A stretch of 17,248 nt of DNA from Epsilonproteobacteria bacterium 4484_65 (GCA_002085305.1 NATJ01000005.1:1-17248); one strand, 5' to 3'; numbered from the stretch's first letter, positions 1 to 6,176 are shown. The notes: generated from the sequence alone by a model not told the origin. Program-made: numbers and translations.

Positions 1-59
1 ATCCTTTCTAACCCGAAATATGACTTATCATAACTATTCACTGAGCAATACTTATGCAA
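1..59 (-). CDS. Possible partial small ORF at window edge
   Basis: An open minus-strand frame runs from a TTG at 59-57 to the window edge and begins LHKYCSVNSYDKSYFGLER. It starts just after the stop of the phosphatase-family gene, as a further operon member would. No strong ribosome binding site is visible and only 19 codons can be read, so this may be chance. A GTG at 41-39 in the same frame is an alternative start. No family is recognised. Confidence 0.25.
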   Translation of the reverse strand, partial: MHKYCSVNSYDKSYFGLER

Positions 60-62
60 TGG

Positions 63-575
63 TCATTTTACACCTCTCTCTAATGTATAAACCGTCGCGT
101 TTTTGATCTTTTTATCGACCGATCCTTCAAAACCCTCTTTTTTGAGTTCTGCTATAAGCACATGCATAAACAATCCATGTGAGATAATAAGTACATCTTC
201 TGTCTCTTTGAGCTTCTCAATGAAATCTCTGGCTCGTTTGATCGTATGAGATCTGTTTTCTAGACTACGCAAATTAAAATACCAACGCAACCTGTCAACA
301 AACAACCAAAGTTTCTTTGGCAATTTTATCTTCCCTGACATAAATGTTCGAGCATCCACCTCAACCAACAGATCACTTGTTTTACTTTCAAGTGCCAAAT
401 ATACAGCACTCTTTATAGCTCTTTGCTGAGAGCTCACAAAAACCTTATCGATCTTCTCAGGTAGAACTACCTCACAGTATGCCAATTCCATGTTGTCATA
501 CTGTGCTACCCATGCTAAAAACTCACCTGAATCCATTAGACCTTTTTGTTTATCTTTCACACGAAAGTGTCTCAA
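63..575 (-). CDS. Histidine phosphatase family protein (phosphoglycerate-mutase-like)
   Basis: This 170-residue protein carries the two hallmarks of the histidine phosphatase superfamily. The catalytic Arg-His lies at the extreme N-terminus (RH, residues 2-3), and a second conserved histidine sits in ISHG near residue 132. A serine pair followed by an arginine (VSSQQRA) fits the phosphate pocket seen in SixA/PGM-like members. The substrate cannot be told from sequence. The start is odd. The only usable codon is TTG at 575, which places the catalytic histidine at residue 3, whereas family members usually have a short strand before it. The frame upstream still encodes K-I-H-L, which would complete that strand (IHLLRH), but then hits TAA at 590-588. 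Either the start is non-canonical or the 5' end has been damaged. It lies 19 bases after the MmcQ-like gene and is probably co-transcribed with it. Confidence 0.75.
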   Translation of the reverse strand: MRHFRVKDKQKGLMDSGEFLAWVAQYDNMELAYCEVVLPEKIDKVFVSSQQRAIKSAVYLALESKTSDLLVEVDARTFMSGKIKLPKKLWLFVDRLRWYFNLRSLENRSHTIKRARDFIEKLKETEDVLIISHGLFMHVLIAELKKEGFEGSVDKKIKNATVYTLERGVK

Positions 576-594
576 TAGATGGATCTTTTACAAA

Positions 595-942
595 TTATAG
601 CACCTCTCTTTGCTTCTTCGTCAACTTGGAAAACACTAACTCATACGAATGATCTATAAGTTCTTTAACACTCTCATCATCTACATCGCTATCGGTCAAG
701 GTTACTGTATTCCAATGCTTTTTATTCATATGATATCCAGCTCTTACACCCTCATAGATAGAACGAAGTTCAAGTGCATAGATAGGGTCACATTTGAGAT
801 TGACTTCCAGGGGTGTCTCATCGGCAGTCAATGCAAACATTTTTTCTGCTATGCGGTACACACGCACTTTTTCATCAAACGGATAATCAAAAGTAACACC
901 GTGTTTGTTCAATAAATAGCTGTCTAATTGTTTAAAGTTCAT
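595..942 (-). CDS. MmcQ/YjbR family protein
   Basis: About 115 residues matching the MmcQ/YjbR (CyaY-like fold) family along most of its length. It has the N-terminal YPFDEKVRVYRIAEKMFAL segment, then LEVNLKCDP, GVRAGYHMNKKHWNTV and LIDHSYELVFSKL, which are the most conserved blocks of the family. Some members are described as DNA-binding; the biological role is not established. I place the start at the ATG at 942 (MNFKQL) because AAAAGGAA lies just upstream. An earlier ATG pair at 960 would overlap the end of the TraB-like gene and lacks a better ribosome site. The close spacing to the TraB-like gene upstream and the phosphatase gene downstream indicates one transcript. Confidence 0.85.
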   Translation of the reverse strand: MNFKQLDSYLLNKHGVTFDYPFDEKVRVYRIAEKMFALTADETPLEVNLKCDPIYALELRSIYEGVRAGYHMNKKHWNTVTLTDSDVDDESVKELIDHSYELVFSKLTKKQREVL

Positions 943-956
943 GTTTTTCCTTTTCA

Positions 957-1850
957 TCACTTCACTTTATGCACATGATAGCCCTTACGCTTAAGATATT
1001 CCAAAATACTCTTCTGTCCTAAAAAGTGCATCACTCCAAAGGCAAACAGATAACGTTTTGTTGGATCTTCTCTAAGTAATGAATCTATCCTTTGAGCCAT
1101 CAGTCTGTTTCTATCATAAAGAAGCACTTGCATAAACTTCTCTTCAAATTTTTTATACTTCTCTATCTTGAACATTGTCCCTTCTATAAAAGCCATCATC
1201 TTCTTTTCATTACCTTCCATATAGAGGCTTTTCATCTCCTCTATAAAGTCATTACTCTGCTCAAGATAATCCAAAGTAGACTCCAACCCCATGATCTGTT
1301 CTTCTAAAGAAAACATGTCCATAGCCCTTATCTGTTCTTCTATGGTTTCAATACCACCTACACCCTTATTTTTACTCTGGGCATAATGGTAGATCTCACT
1401 ATCGATAGCTTGTACCATAGGGTATTTGAGTTGATTTTCCAACATAGAAGTCACTACAGAGAGTACCCAGATCTTCATTTTATCAAAAGGTATGAGGTTT
1501 AGTTGAGGATTGATCTGCTTGATGTAGTTTTCTGTTCTGTGGTAAAGTGGTTTGGGAATGATCTCTTCTAAACCTTTATTATCACTCCTCAGCATCAAAG
1601 CTGCACTCTTTATCTGAAAACTTGCATCCATAGGGATTTCAGTACGAACCTCATCACTCTTGTCTATGGCAACTTTAAGTGATTTAGGAAGCATCTGCAA
1701 CTTAGGATCACCCAGATGCATCGTCCCAAAAAGATAAAAGGTCTGCTCAGCCTTTTTTACTTCCCATAAAAATGGATTCTTTATACCCTCATTTGCTAAT
1801 GATAAAATGGTTAGACTTACTAAAAACATTAGTAGTTTAAATAGTTTCAT
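957..1850 (-). CDS. TraB/GumN family exported protein
   Basis: A 297-residue protein with an N-terminal hydrophobic signal sequence (residues 1-19, cleavage likely near LSLANE). The mature part shows TraB/GumN family signatures: FLWEV, the GTMH motif at residues 42-45, a conserved glutamate in RTEIPMD (E71), and a C-terminal GVMH motif at 272-275 followed by a YLKRKGYHV ending. The paired GxxH motifs are thought to form a metal site, and relatives such as Tiki proteins are metalloproteases. Activity in bacterial members is largely uncharacterised. The protein is probably periplasmic or anchored at the inner membrane. The start is supported by GGAA upstream and by a promoter-like TGCTATACT at 1886-1878. 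It is the first gene of a three-gene minus-strand unit. Confidence 0.85.
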   Translation of the reverse strand: MKLFKLLMFLVSLTILSLANEGIKNPFLWEVKKAEQTFYLFGTMHLGDPKLQMLPKSLKVAIDKSDEVRTEIPMDASFQIKSAALMLRSDNKGLEEIIPKPLYHRTENYIKQINPQLNLIPFDKMKIWVLSVVTSMLENQLKYPMVQAIDSEIYHYAQSKNKGVGGIETIEEQIRAMDMFSLEEQIMGLESTLDYLEQSNDFIEEMKSLYMEGNEKKMMAFIEGTMFKIEKYKKFEEKFMQVLLYDRNRLMAQRIDSLLREDPTKRYLFAFGVMHFLGQKSILEYLKRKGYHVHKVK

Positions 1851-1877
1851 GTTTATTCCGTAATTTTGTTTTAATCA

Positions 1878-1886
1878 AGTATAGCA
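1878..1886 (-). promoter_or_regulatory. Candidate extended -10 promoter of the TraB-like operon
   Basis: On the minus strand TGCTATACT (TG at -15/-14 plus TATACT) lies about 30 bases upstream of the TraB-like start, with no convincing -35 element. The same TGCTATACT occurs before the cold-shock gene. This is an inference from motif and position. Confidence 0.5.
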
Positions 1887-1976
1887 AAGTTTATACTTCA
1901 AGAATAAATCAAAACCTTATAACGTCATATATTTTAAATGATGCTAGTGATATATTTTATAAAAAATAATATTCTC

Positions 1977-1985
1977 TGGTATAAA
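1977..1985 (+). promoter_or_regulatory. Candidate promoter of the methyltransferase gene
   Basis: TGGTATAAA (extended -10 form) lies in an AT-rich stretch about 80 bases before the ATG at 2064. The rest of 1851-2063 is AT-rich and shows no gene. A ribosome site AAAAGG precedes the start by about nine bases. Confidence 0.35.
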
Positions 1986-2063
1986 TCATCAATATTGTAG
2001 AAATCAAACCAGAACAAAGCCTGTATACATTAAACTGCAACATAAGATAAAAGGCATAATTAC

Positions 2064-3149
2064 ATGAATAAAGATTTACAATCTATCCAAGCAGATAGAC
2101 CGAATATTATAACTACAGAAATTGAGGCTATAAGCTTCTATCGTAAAATGGATACAAAGGCGACTGTTGAAGAAATGATTGCAGGAAAGTATGTTCTTGT
2201 TGAAGAATTTTATAGCAATGGTTTACAAGTTTTAAATGAACTAAAAAGAAACCTTTTACTTAAACATAAGGACAAAAGTTTTCAAGGGCAACGCGATTAT
2301 CGTGCTGCATTTAGAAAAGCTTCACATAGATTATTACTGAAAGTAAAAGACAATAAACTCATGGTTAAAAAATCTCCTGATTTTGGTTGGTTAGAATTGT
2401 TATATCCTGATACATCAGAATTCTATGTATCTTTTCCTGACGTTCAAGGCATGAATAGCTCATGGCAGTGGTATAAAAAGGGAATTGAAATTAAAACGTT
2501 AAATTTAACGCTTCACCCCTTTTATGGGACATATTTTCCAACAAGATTTGATCATTTAAAGTTATTTGATAAATGGCTAAAAAGATATGATGGAGCAAAG
2601 GATAACGCAATAGAAATTGGTGTAGGATCTGGTGTTTTATCATTTCAACTCATCCAAAATGGTTTTGAAAATATCTTCGCAACTGACATAAATAAAAATG
2701 CAATTATCGGTGTTTCGCAGGAAAGTAAACGATTAGGATTTGAAGATAAAATAACACTGAATCATGGTGATTTATTTGAAAATTGTGATGTTAAAGCTGA
2801 TGTTATTGTTTTTAATCCTCCTTGGCTACGTGCAAAACATACATTGGAAGAGGGAATTGATAAAGCCATGTATTATGAAGAGGAACTATTTCCAAGATTT
2901 TTTGAGCAAGCACAAAAGCACCTTTCTCCTGAGGGGAAAATAGTTCTCATATTCTCAAACCTAGCTCAAGTAGTCGATGAAGAAAGCACTCATCCCATCA
3001 TAGAAGAATTGCAAAAGAATAATCGTTTTAGAAAAGAATTGCACCTAAAAAGAGATGTAAGAGCTTCATCAAGAAGAACAAAACGTAGAGATTCTAGAGA
3101 TAATGAAAAAGTTGAATTATGGGTTTTAGCACCTAAAGAAAAGAAATAA
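2064..3149 (+). CDS. Class I SAM-dependent methyltransferase with uncharacterised N-terminal domain
   Basis: A 361-residue protein. Residues 180-300 form a Rossmann-fold methyltransferase domain, with motif I EIGVGSG at 184-190, an acidic ribose-binding ATDIN at 206-210, a GDLF at 235-238, and a catalytic-type NPPW at 251-254. NPPY/W is typical of enzymes methylating a planar nitrogen (PrmC/HemK, RsmC/RlmG and N6-adenine types), so the target could be a glutamine side chain or a base in RNA or DNA. Residues 1-150 have no domain I recognise. HPFYGTYFPTR at 151-161 looks like the linker seen before the catalytic domain in PrmC-like proteins. The C-terminus (330-345) is a strongly basic patch, RDVRASSRRTKRR, suited to nucleic acid contact. 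It stands alone between long intergenic spaces, and its codons look more AT-rich than those of gltB, which may hint at transfer. Confidence 0.8.
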   Translation: MNKDLQSIQADRPNIITTEIEAISFYRKMDTKATVEEMIAGKYVLVEEFYSNGLQVLNELKRNLLLKHKDKSFQGQRDYRAAFRKASHRLLLKVKDNKLMVKKSPDFGWLELLYPDTSEFYVSFPDVQGMNSSWQWYKKGIEIKTLNLTLHPFYGTYFPTRFDHLKLFDKWLKRYDGAKDNAIEIGVGSGVLSFQLIQNGFENIFATDINKNAIIGVSQESKRLGFEDKITLNHGDLFENCDVKADVIVFNPPWLRAKHTLEEGIDKAMYYEEELFPRFFEQAQKHLSPEGKIVLIFSNLAQVVDEESTHPIIEELQKNNRFRKELHLKRDVRASSRRTKRRDSRDNEKVELWVLAPKEKK

Positions 3150-3203
3150 TTCTATAAATTAAACATAGACTCGGCCATACGACTTGCTAAAGTTTAACCA
3201 TTC

Positions 3204-3212
3204 TGCTATACT
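3204..3212 (+). promoter_or_regulatory. Candidate extended -10 promoter of the cold-shock gene
   Basis: TGCTATACT gives an extended -10 whose predicted start point (about 3219-3220) falls just before a 9-bp hairpin and about 140 bases before the ATG. The -35 region is weak (TTTAAC-like). The call rests on motif and position alone. Confidence 0.5.
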
Positions 3213-3222
3213 GCACGCATTG

Positions 3223-3247
3223 AAAGATGATTTAGAGTATCATCTTT
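3223..3247 (+). promoter_or_regulatory. Perfect hairpin at the 5' end of the csp leader
   Basis: AAAGATGAT (3223-3231) and ATCATCTTT (3239-3247) form a perfect 9-bp stem with a 7-base loop. It is not followed by a clear T run, so it is a poor terminator for the methyltransferase gene. It would begin the predicted cold-shock mRNA, where a stable 5' hairpin could protect the message or change shape with temperature. Confidence 0.45.
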
Positions 3248-3360
3248 GGTTTGACTTTTATTAATGACCTTTGTTTGCAGTATTATCCTCCCTAAGAACA
3301 CTCCACTTTATATTTTCAGCACTTCAGTAATGATGTGTACAAACAACCAAAGGAATTGCA

Positions 3361-3579
3361 ATGGCAACATTAGTAAACGGAACAGTAAAATGGTTCAACA
3401 GTGAAAAAGGTTTCGGTTTTATCGAACAAGAAAATGGCGGAAAAGATGTATTTGTACATTACCGTAATATCAATAATAATGGTTATGATCGTGTTTCTCT
3501 TAATGAGGGGCAAAAAGTAACTTTTGAAATTACAGAAGGCGAAAAAGGCTTACAAGCCGAAAACGTTACTGGTCTCTAA
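3361..3579 (+). CDS. Cold-shock protein, CspA family
   Basis: A 72-residue single cold-shock domain, the usual length for the family. Both RNA-binding motifs are intact: RNP1 KGFGFI at residues 16-21 and RNP2 VFVHY at 30-34, with the KWFN aromatic block at 10-13. Proteins of this kind bind single-stranded RNA and DNA in the cytoplasm and melt mRNA structure, usually after a temperature drop or other stress. The start is fixed by AAAGGAA eight bases upstream. The predicted untranslated leader of about 140 bases is typical of csp genes regulated at RNA level. A hairpin and a T-rich stretch follow the stop codon. It is monocistronic unless transcription reads through into the small gene at 3806. 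Confidence 0.95.
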   Translation: MATLVNGTVKWFNSEKGFGFIEQENGGKDVFVHYRNINNNGYDRVSLNEGQKVTFEITEGEKGLQAENVTGL

Positions 3580-3587
3580 GACCATCA

Positions 3588-3613
3588 ATGGGCAGAGAAA
3601 TCTGTCCATATTT
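3588..3613 (+). terminator. Rho-independent-type terminator after csp
   Basis: ATGGGCAGA (3588-3596) pairs with TCTGTCCAT (3601-3609), with one G-U pair and a GAAA tetraloop. A short T-rich run (ATTTT) follows. It lies 9 bases after the csp stop codon. The T tract is short, so termination may be partial. Confidence 0.6.
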
Positions 3614-3621
3614 TAAACACT

Positions 3622-3653
3622 TCCATAAAGAGACCAATAGGTCTCTTTATGGA
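3622..3653. repeat. 14-bp perfect inverted repeat with AATA loop
   Basis: TCCATAAAGAGACC (3622-3635) and GGTCTCTTTATGGA (3640-3653) form a perfect 14-bp stem with a 4-base loop. No T run follows, so it does not look like a simple terminator on the plus strand. GGTCTCT also occurs at 3571-3577, at the csp stop codon, and could pair with the left arm instead. Confidence 0.7.
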
Positions 3654-3664
3654 TCGAATCAACA

Positions 3665-3805
3665 ACCCCTACCCAAGGGTACGGGGTATGGATCGGATTT
3701 AAATTTATTGGCGAGACGTAACTCACGATAAATTATTTTCTATGGGCGATATTGAATCGACCCATAGGGTCGGGGAATTATTCCCGACTAGATTAAAGGA
3801 AACGT
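3665..3805 (+). promoter_or_regulatory. Hairpin-rich leader of the 69-residue ORF
   Basis: Four further potential hairpins follow in tandem. ACCCCTACC pairs with GGTACGGGGT (3665-3687, one bulged C). AATTTAT pairs with ATAAATT (3702-3734). CTATGGGCGAT pairs with ATCGACCCATAG (3740-3767, one bulged A). GTCGGGGAA pairs with TTCCCGAC (3769-3788, one bulged G). In addition CGACCC and GGGTCG (3759-3772) could pair with each other, which competes with the last two. ATGGATCG recurs at 3649 and 3688. The ribosome site AAAGGA and the ATG follow directly. I do not recognise a known riboswitch class. A structured regulatory leader or small RNA is an inference. Confidence 0.45.
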
Positions 3806-4015
3806 ATGAAAAGTAGAGAAACTGTTTTAGAAGCGTTAAAAGAAGGTAAAAATCTTATTAGTAGTATCACAGGGTTGCAATATACTCTGATTAATGGCAT
3901 ATTACATACGCGTCATAGTGAAAAAAATGACTGGAACCAAAGTGATCTTAATTTTTACAATCCACCGTCTTGGCTCAACCTAAAAATAATAGAAGAAAAA
4001 TCTACCAATTTATAG
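3806..4015 (+). CDS. Small hypothetical protein (69 residues)
   Basis: The ORF has a clear ribosome site (AAAGGA, six bases before ATG) and reads as an ordinary soluble protein. It opens with ETVLEALKEGKN, an amphipathic helix of the ALKEGK type also seen at the start of small phage and plasmid proteins. A short predicted strand region (LQYTLINGILHTRH) follows, then a segment with two tryptophans (DWNQSD and PPSWLNL). There is no signal peptide, membrane segment or known catalytic motif. I do not recognise its function. Its position after a long structured RNA region suggests RNA-level control of its expression. Confidence 0.6.
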   Translation: MKSRETVLEALKEGKNLISSITGLQYTLINGILHTRHSEKNDWNQSDLNFYNPPSWLNLKIIEEKSTNL

Positions 4016-4020
4016 AGAAA

Positions 4021-4039
4021 CAGAGTCTCATAAACTCTG
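4021..4039. terminator. Weak hairpin between convergent genes
   Basis: CAGAGT (4021-4026) and ACTCTG (4034-4039) form a 6-bp stem with a 7-base loop, just after the stop of the 69-residue ORF and beyond the end of the convergent small gene. The T tract is poor on both strands. Confidence 0.3.
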
Positions 4040-4113
4040 ATGATCTACATTAAAAAAACTCCACTCTAACATTAAAAAATACTATCTTATTGTAAAATAG
4101 AAAATTTTAAGGG

Positions 4114-4278
4114 CTACTCTTTCACTAAAGGATTATCTGTAGATGATGGGGACTCAACTTCTGTCTCTTGTTGGGCATCATTTTTCTTATTTAACTTTTT
4201 CTGACGTTTTTCTTCTTGTTTTTTCTGCTTTTCGAGTTCTCGACCCCGTTTTTCATAAGAGTAGTTTGTTTTAGCCAT
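4114..4278 (-). CDS. Small, highly charged conserved-type protein (54 residues)
   Basis: The ORF starts at ATG 4278 and ends at TAG 4114. The protein opens MAKTNYSYEKRGRELEKQ and continues with a Lys/Glu/Gln-rich predicted helix (KKQEEKRQKKLNKKN), then an acidic Ser-rich tail. Short proteins opening with a MAKxNYSYEKR-type sequence followed by a basic helix are, as I recall, common in Proteobacteria; their function is unknown to me. The charge pattern suggests nucleic acid or ribosome contact, but this is inference. Its ATG lies inside the end of the lipoprotein ORF (8-base overlap, ending GGCTAA), so translation is probably coupled to that gene. Confidence 0.7.
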   Translation of the reverse strand: MAKTNYSYEKRGRELEKQKKQEEKRQKKLNKKNDAQQETEVESPSSTDNPLVKE

Positions 4279-4471
4279 TAGTCATCACTTTCGCAGTATC
4301 TCTGCTATCGTCTATTTTGAAACACGATGCACTATGAAGTTGCGTCGTGCACTGCTTTATTATGATGTAACAACATCCCATATACGGCTTTGTATCTTTT
4401 TTAATTCCATACCACGTTGCACATCCATTTATACTCATTCCTATAAGTAGAGTAAATATTAAAAATAACAA
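4271..4471 (-). CDS. Small predicted lipoprotein (66 residues)
   Basis: A hydrophobic N-terminus (LFLIFTLLIGMSI) leads to a lipobox-like NGC with the candidate lipidated cysteine at residue 17. The mature part is about 50 residues and has four further cysteines (MGCC, IKQC and ASCF), so disulfides or metal binding are possible. The start is TTG at 4471, without a good ribosome site. The in-frame codons just upstream encode Tyr-Lys-Lys-Ser, which would supply the positive charge a signal peptide normally has, but a stop precedes them and no ATG, GTG or TTG is present there. A TATAAT at 4509-4504 could be its -10. It overlaps the following basic-protein gene by 8 bases. Function unknown. Confidence 0.55.
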   Translation of the reverse strand: MLFLIFTLLIGMSINGCATWYGIKKDTKPYMGCCYIIIKQCTTQLHSASCFKIDDSRDTAKVMTNG

Positions 4472-4503
4472 AGATTTTTTATACTATGATCTTTGTTCTT
4501 AAT

Positions 4504-4509
4504 ATTATA
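4504..4509 (-). promoter_or_regulatory. Candidate -10 for the lipoprotein gene pair
   Basis: Minus-strand TATAAT lies about 33 bases before the TTG start, with a weak TTCAAT 16 bases further upstream as a -35. Motif-based call only. Confidence 0.4.
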
Positions 4510-4558
4510 TCAAAAGTTAATAACTATTGAACCCTCTGAACAACCAAATAAGTTCAAT

Positions 4559-4579
4559 CATACCAATATGGTATGTTTT
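4559..4579 (+). repeat. Small inverted repeat followed by a T run
   Basis: CATACC (4559-4564) and GGTATG (4570-4575) form a 6-bp stem with loop AATAT, followed by TTTTA on the plus strand. No plus-strand gene lies directly before it, so a terminator role is unclear. The rest of 4472-4640 shows no gene. Confidence 0.35.
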
Positions 4580-4640
4580 ATAAGGTAAATATAGCAACCT
4601 GGTTAAGACAATTTACAAATATAGAAAAGTTTATAGTCCT

Positions 4641-4752
4641 CTAATAATCGCTTCTATCTGTCTTCTGTGTACTACTTGATGAATGGCTCCCATTACAGAC
4701 CAATTTGTGAATCTTTCGTTGAATCTTTCATTATCTATCCTATTTTTCTATA
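4641..4752 (-). pseudogene. Possible C-terminal gene remnant
   Basis: A minus-strand frame just after the nucleotidyltransferase gene has no usable start codon but reads like the end of a real protein: NERFNERFTNWSV, then MGAIHQVVHRRQIEAIIRGL and TAA at 4643-4641. The HxxxHRRQI pattern loosely recalls the last helix of DinB-like proteins (HHRGQI), but that match is weak. A 12-bp near-perfect tandem repeat (4708-4731) encodes the doubled NERF. The only ATG upstream, at 4731, is in another frame and stops after 12 codons. It may equally be a chance frame. Confidence 0.3.
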
Positions 4753-6137
4753 TACTTTTTAACATACTCCAACGCTTCCTCTTTTGTACAAATATCTCCA
4801 TCCATCTGCAACTCATACACTTCATCCAAGATCACTTTAAACTCTGGGGATGGTTCCAACCCTAAGTTTATGAGGTCTCTTCCCTGTAAGAGCTTATCAA
4901 GTGGTTTGTTTTGTACTTTTAAAGCTTTTGCTTTTTCAAGCAGCCACTCCCCTGCCTCGTAGTCACCGTGAAGAGACTCTTGGGTAGTTCGTCCTAAAAA
5001 GTCTGCTTTGGCTACTACCACAAGCTCTTCTATATTGACTTTTGTAGCCAATCTTCTAACTGCTGCCGATTTAGCACCCTGTGCATAAAACTGTGAAGGT
5101 TTCAGATGGTGTTCAACCAAAGGTAAAATACTTTCTATAAAATCATGTTCACTTGTAAGTCTGTACATAAAACTTTTAGTAGGTTCCAAGCCTTCAACTT
5201 CATGCCTTATGGCTCTTGTGCGTCCATCATCATCTATGGTGGTAGTGGTAGCCTTACCAAAGTCATGACAAAGAATAGCAAACAAAAATTTTAATTTTTG
5301 TTTTTCATTGTCGGGGAGAGGACACTCCGACCTACATATATTTGCCATTACATCAAGTGTCATCATAGTATGCACCCAGACATCTCCCTCTGGGTGCCAT
5401 TTTGGATCTTGAGGTACATTGATGATGGCTTCAAGCTCCGGGAAATACTGTAGCACACCAAGCTCTCGCATAAGTTCAAAACCAAGAGATGGTTTTTCAG
5501 CTTTAAGAAGCAGTTTTTTCCACTCTCCATATACTCGTTCTTTTGGCAACTCTTTAAGCATTCCTTTTGAGATCATATCTTTACATAACATTTTTGTCTC
5601 ATCTGCCAGATCATAATTAAACCTGGAAGAAAATTGTACTGCTCTGTACACACGAAGCGGATCTTCCACAAAAGAGTTATCATCAATATGTCTGAGTATC
5701 TGTTTATCTATATCTATTTGAGCATTAAATGGGTCTAAAAAGTATTTTTCCTCTATATCATACCCTATGGCATTGATAGTGAAATCTCGACGCTTAGAAG
5801 CCTCTTTAAAACTCATTTTTCCATTGATCTGAATATCAAAACCTCTATGTCCTTTGGCAACTTTTGATTCCAAACGTGGAAAAGAGAAGTCATACTCCTC
5901 TTTTTCATGCACAAATTTCAGCACACCAAAACTTTTACCTACCAGATTGACCGATCCGAATTCTGACAATATATTTTCCAACTGCTCCATATTTTGAAGA
6001 CCATATACTTCTATATCATAATCTTTTATGGGGAGATTCAAGAAATGGTCCCGCACAGAACCACCCACTATAATAGCTTTGGCATTGTGTTCCTGAAGTT
6101 TTTTCGAAATAGTTTCAATAATTTTAGGTAAGTACAT
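4740..6137 (-). CDS. cca: CCA-adding / poly(A) polymerase family nucleotidyltransferase with HD domain
   Basis: A 465-residue class II tRNA nucleotidyltransferase-family protein. The head domain has GGSVRD at residues 25-30, the two metal-binding aspartates in DYD (39-41), a third acidic residue in EYDFSF (D83), and RRDFTINAIGYD at 116-127. The neck has EDPLRVYRAVQFSSRF (158-173), which selects and positions the incoming nucleotide. From about 248 onward comes an HD phosphohydrolase-like domain, with WHPEGDVWVH (H256) and CHDFGK (H291, D292). The enzyme would add or repair the 3' CCA end of tRNA. In some deep-branching bacteria the work is split between CC-adding and A-adding enzymes, which sequence alone does not settle here. 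GGAG precedes the ATG at 6137 by about ten bases. Confidence 0.85.
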   Translation of the reverse strand: MYLPKIIETISKKLQEHNAKAIIVGGSVRDHFLNLPIKDYDIEVYGLQNMEQLENILSEFGSVNLVGKSFGVLKFVHEKEEYDFSFPRLESKVAKGHRGFDIQINGKMSFKEASKRRDFTINAIGYDIEEKYFLDPFNAQIDIDKQILRHIDDNSFVEDPLRVYRAVQFSSRFNYDLADETKMLCKDMISKGMLKELPKERVYGEWKKLLLKAEKPSLGFELMRELGVLQYFPELEAIINVPQDPKWHPEGDVWVHTMMTLDVMANICRSECPLPDNEKQKLKFLFAILCHDFGKATTTTIDDDGRTRAIRHEVEGLEPTKSFMYRLTSEHDFIESILPLVEHHLKPSQFYAQGAKSAAVRRLATKVNIEELVVVAKADFLGRTTQESLHGDYEAGEWLLEKAKALKVQNKPLDKLLQGRDLINLGLEPSPEFKVILDEVYELQMDGDICTKEEALEYVKKYIEK

Positions 6138-6176
6138 GCATTATCATCTCCGTAATTTTTAAATTCTACTGCTTCT

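Noticed and set aside
649..915. 88-codon plus-strand frame opposite the MmcQ-like gene
   Set aside because: The minus-strand frame has strong family motifs throughout; the opposite frame has no start signal.
3622..3788. Integron attC site or tRNA-like structure
   Set aside because: The paired stems lack the attC core boxes, and no cloverleaf with an anticodon arm and TTC-type loop could be drawn.
4683..4865. 60-codon plus-strand frame at the end of the nucleotidyltransferase gene
   Set aside because: It mostly overlaps the conserved minus-strand coding end and its hydrophobic content comes from A/T-rich antisense.
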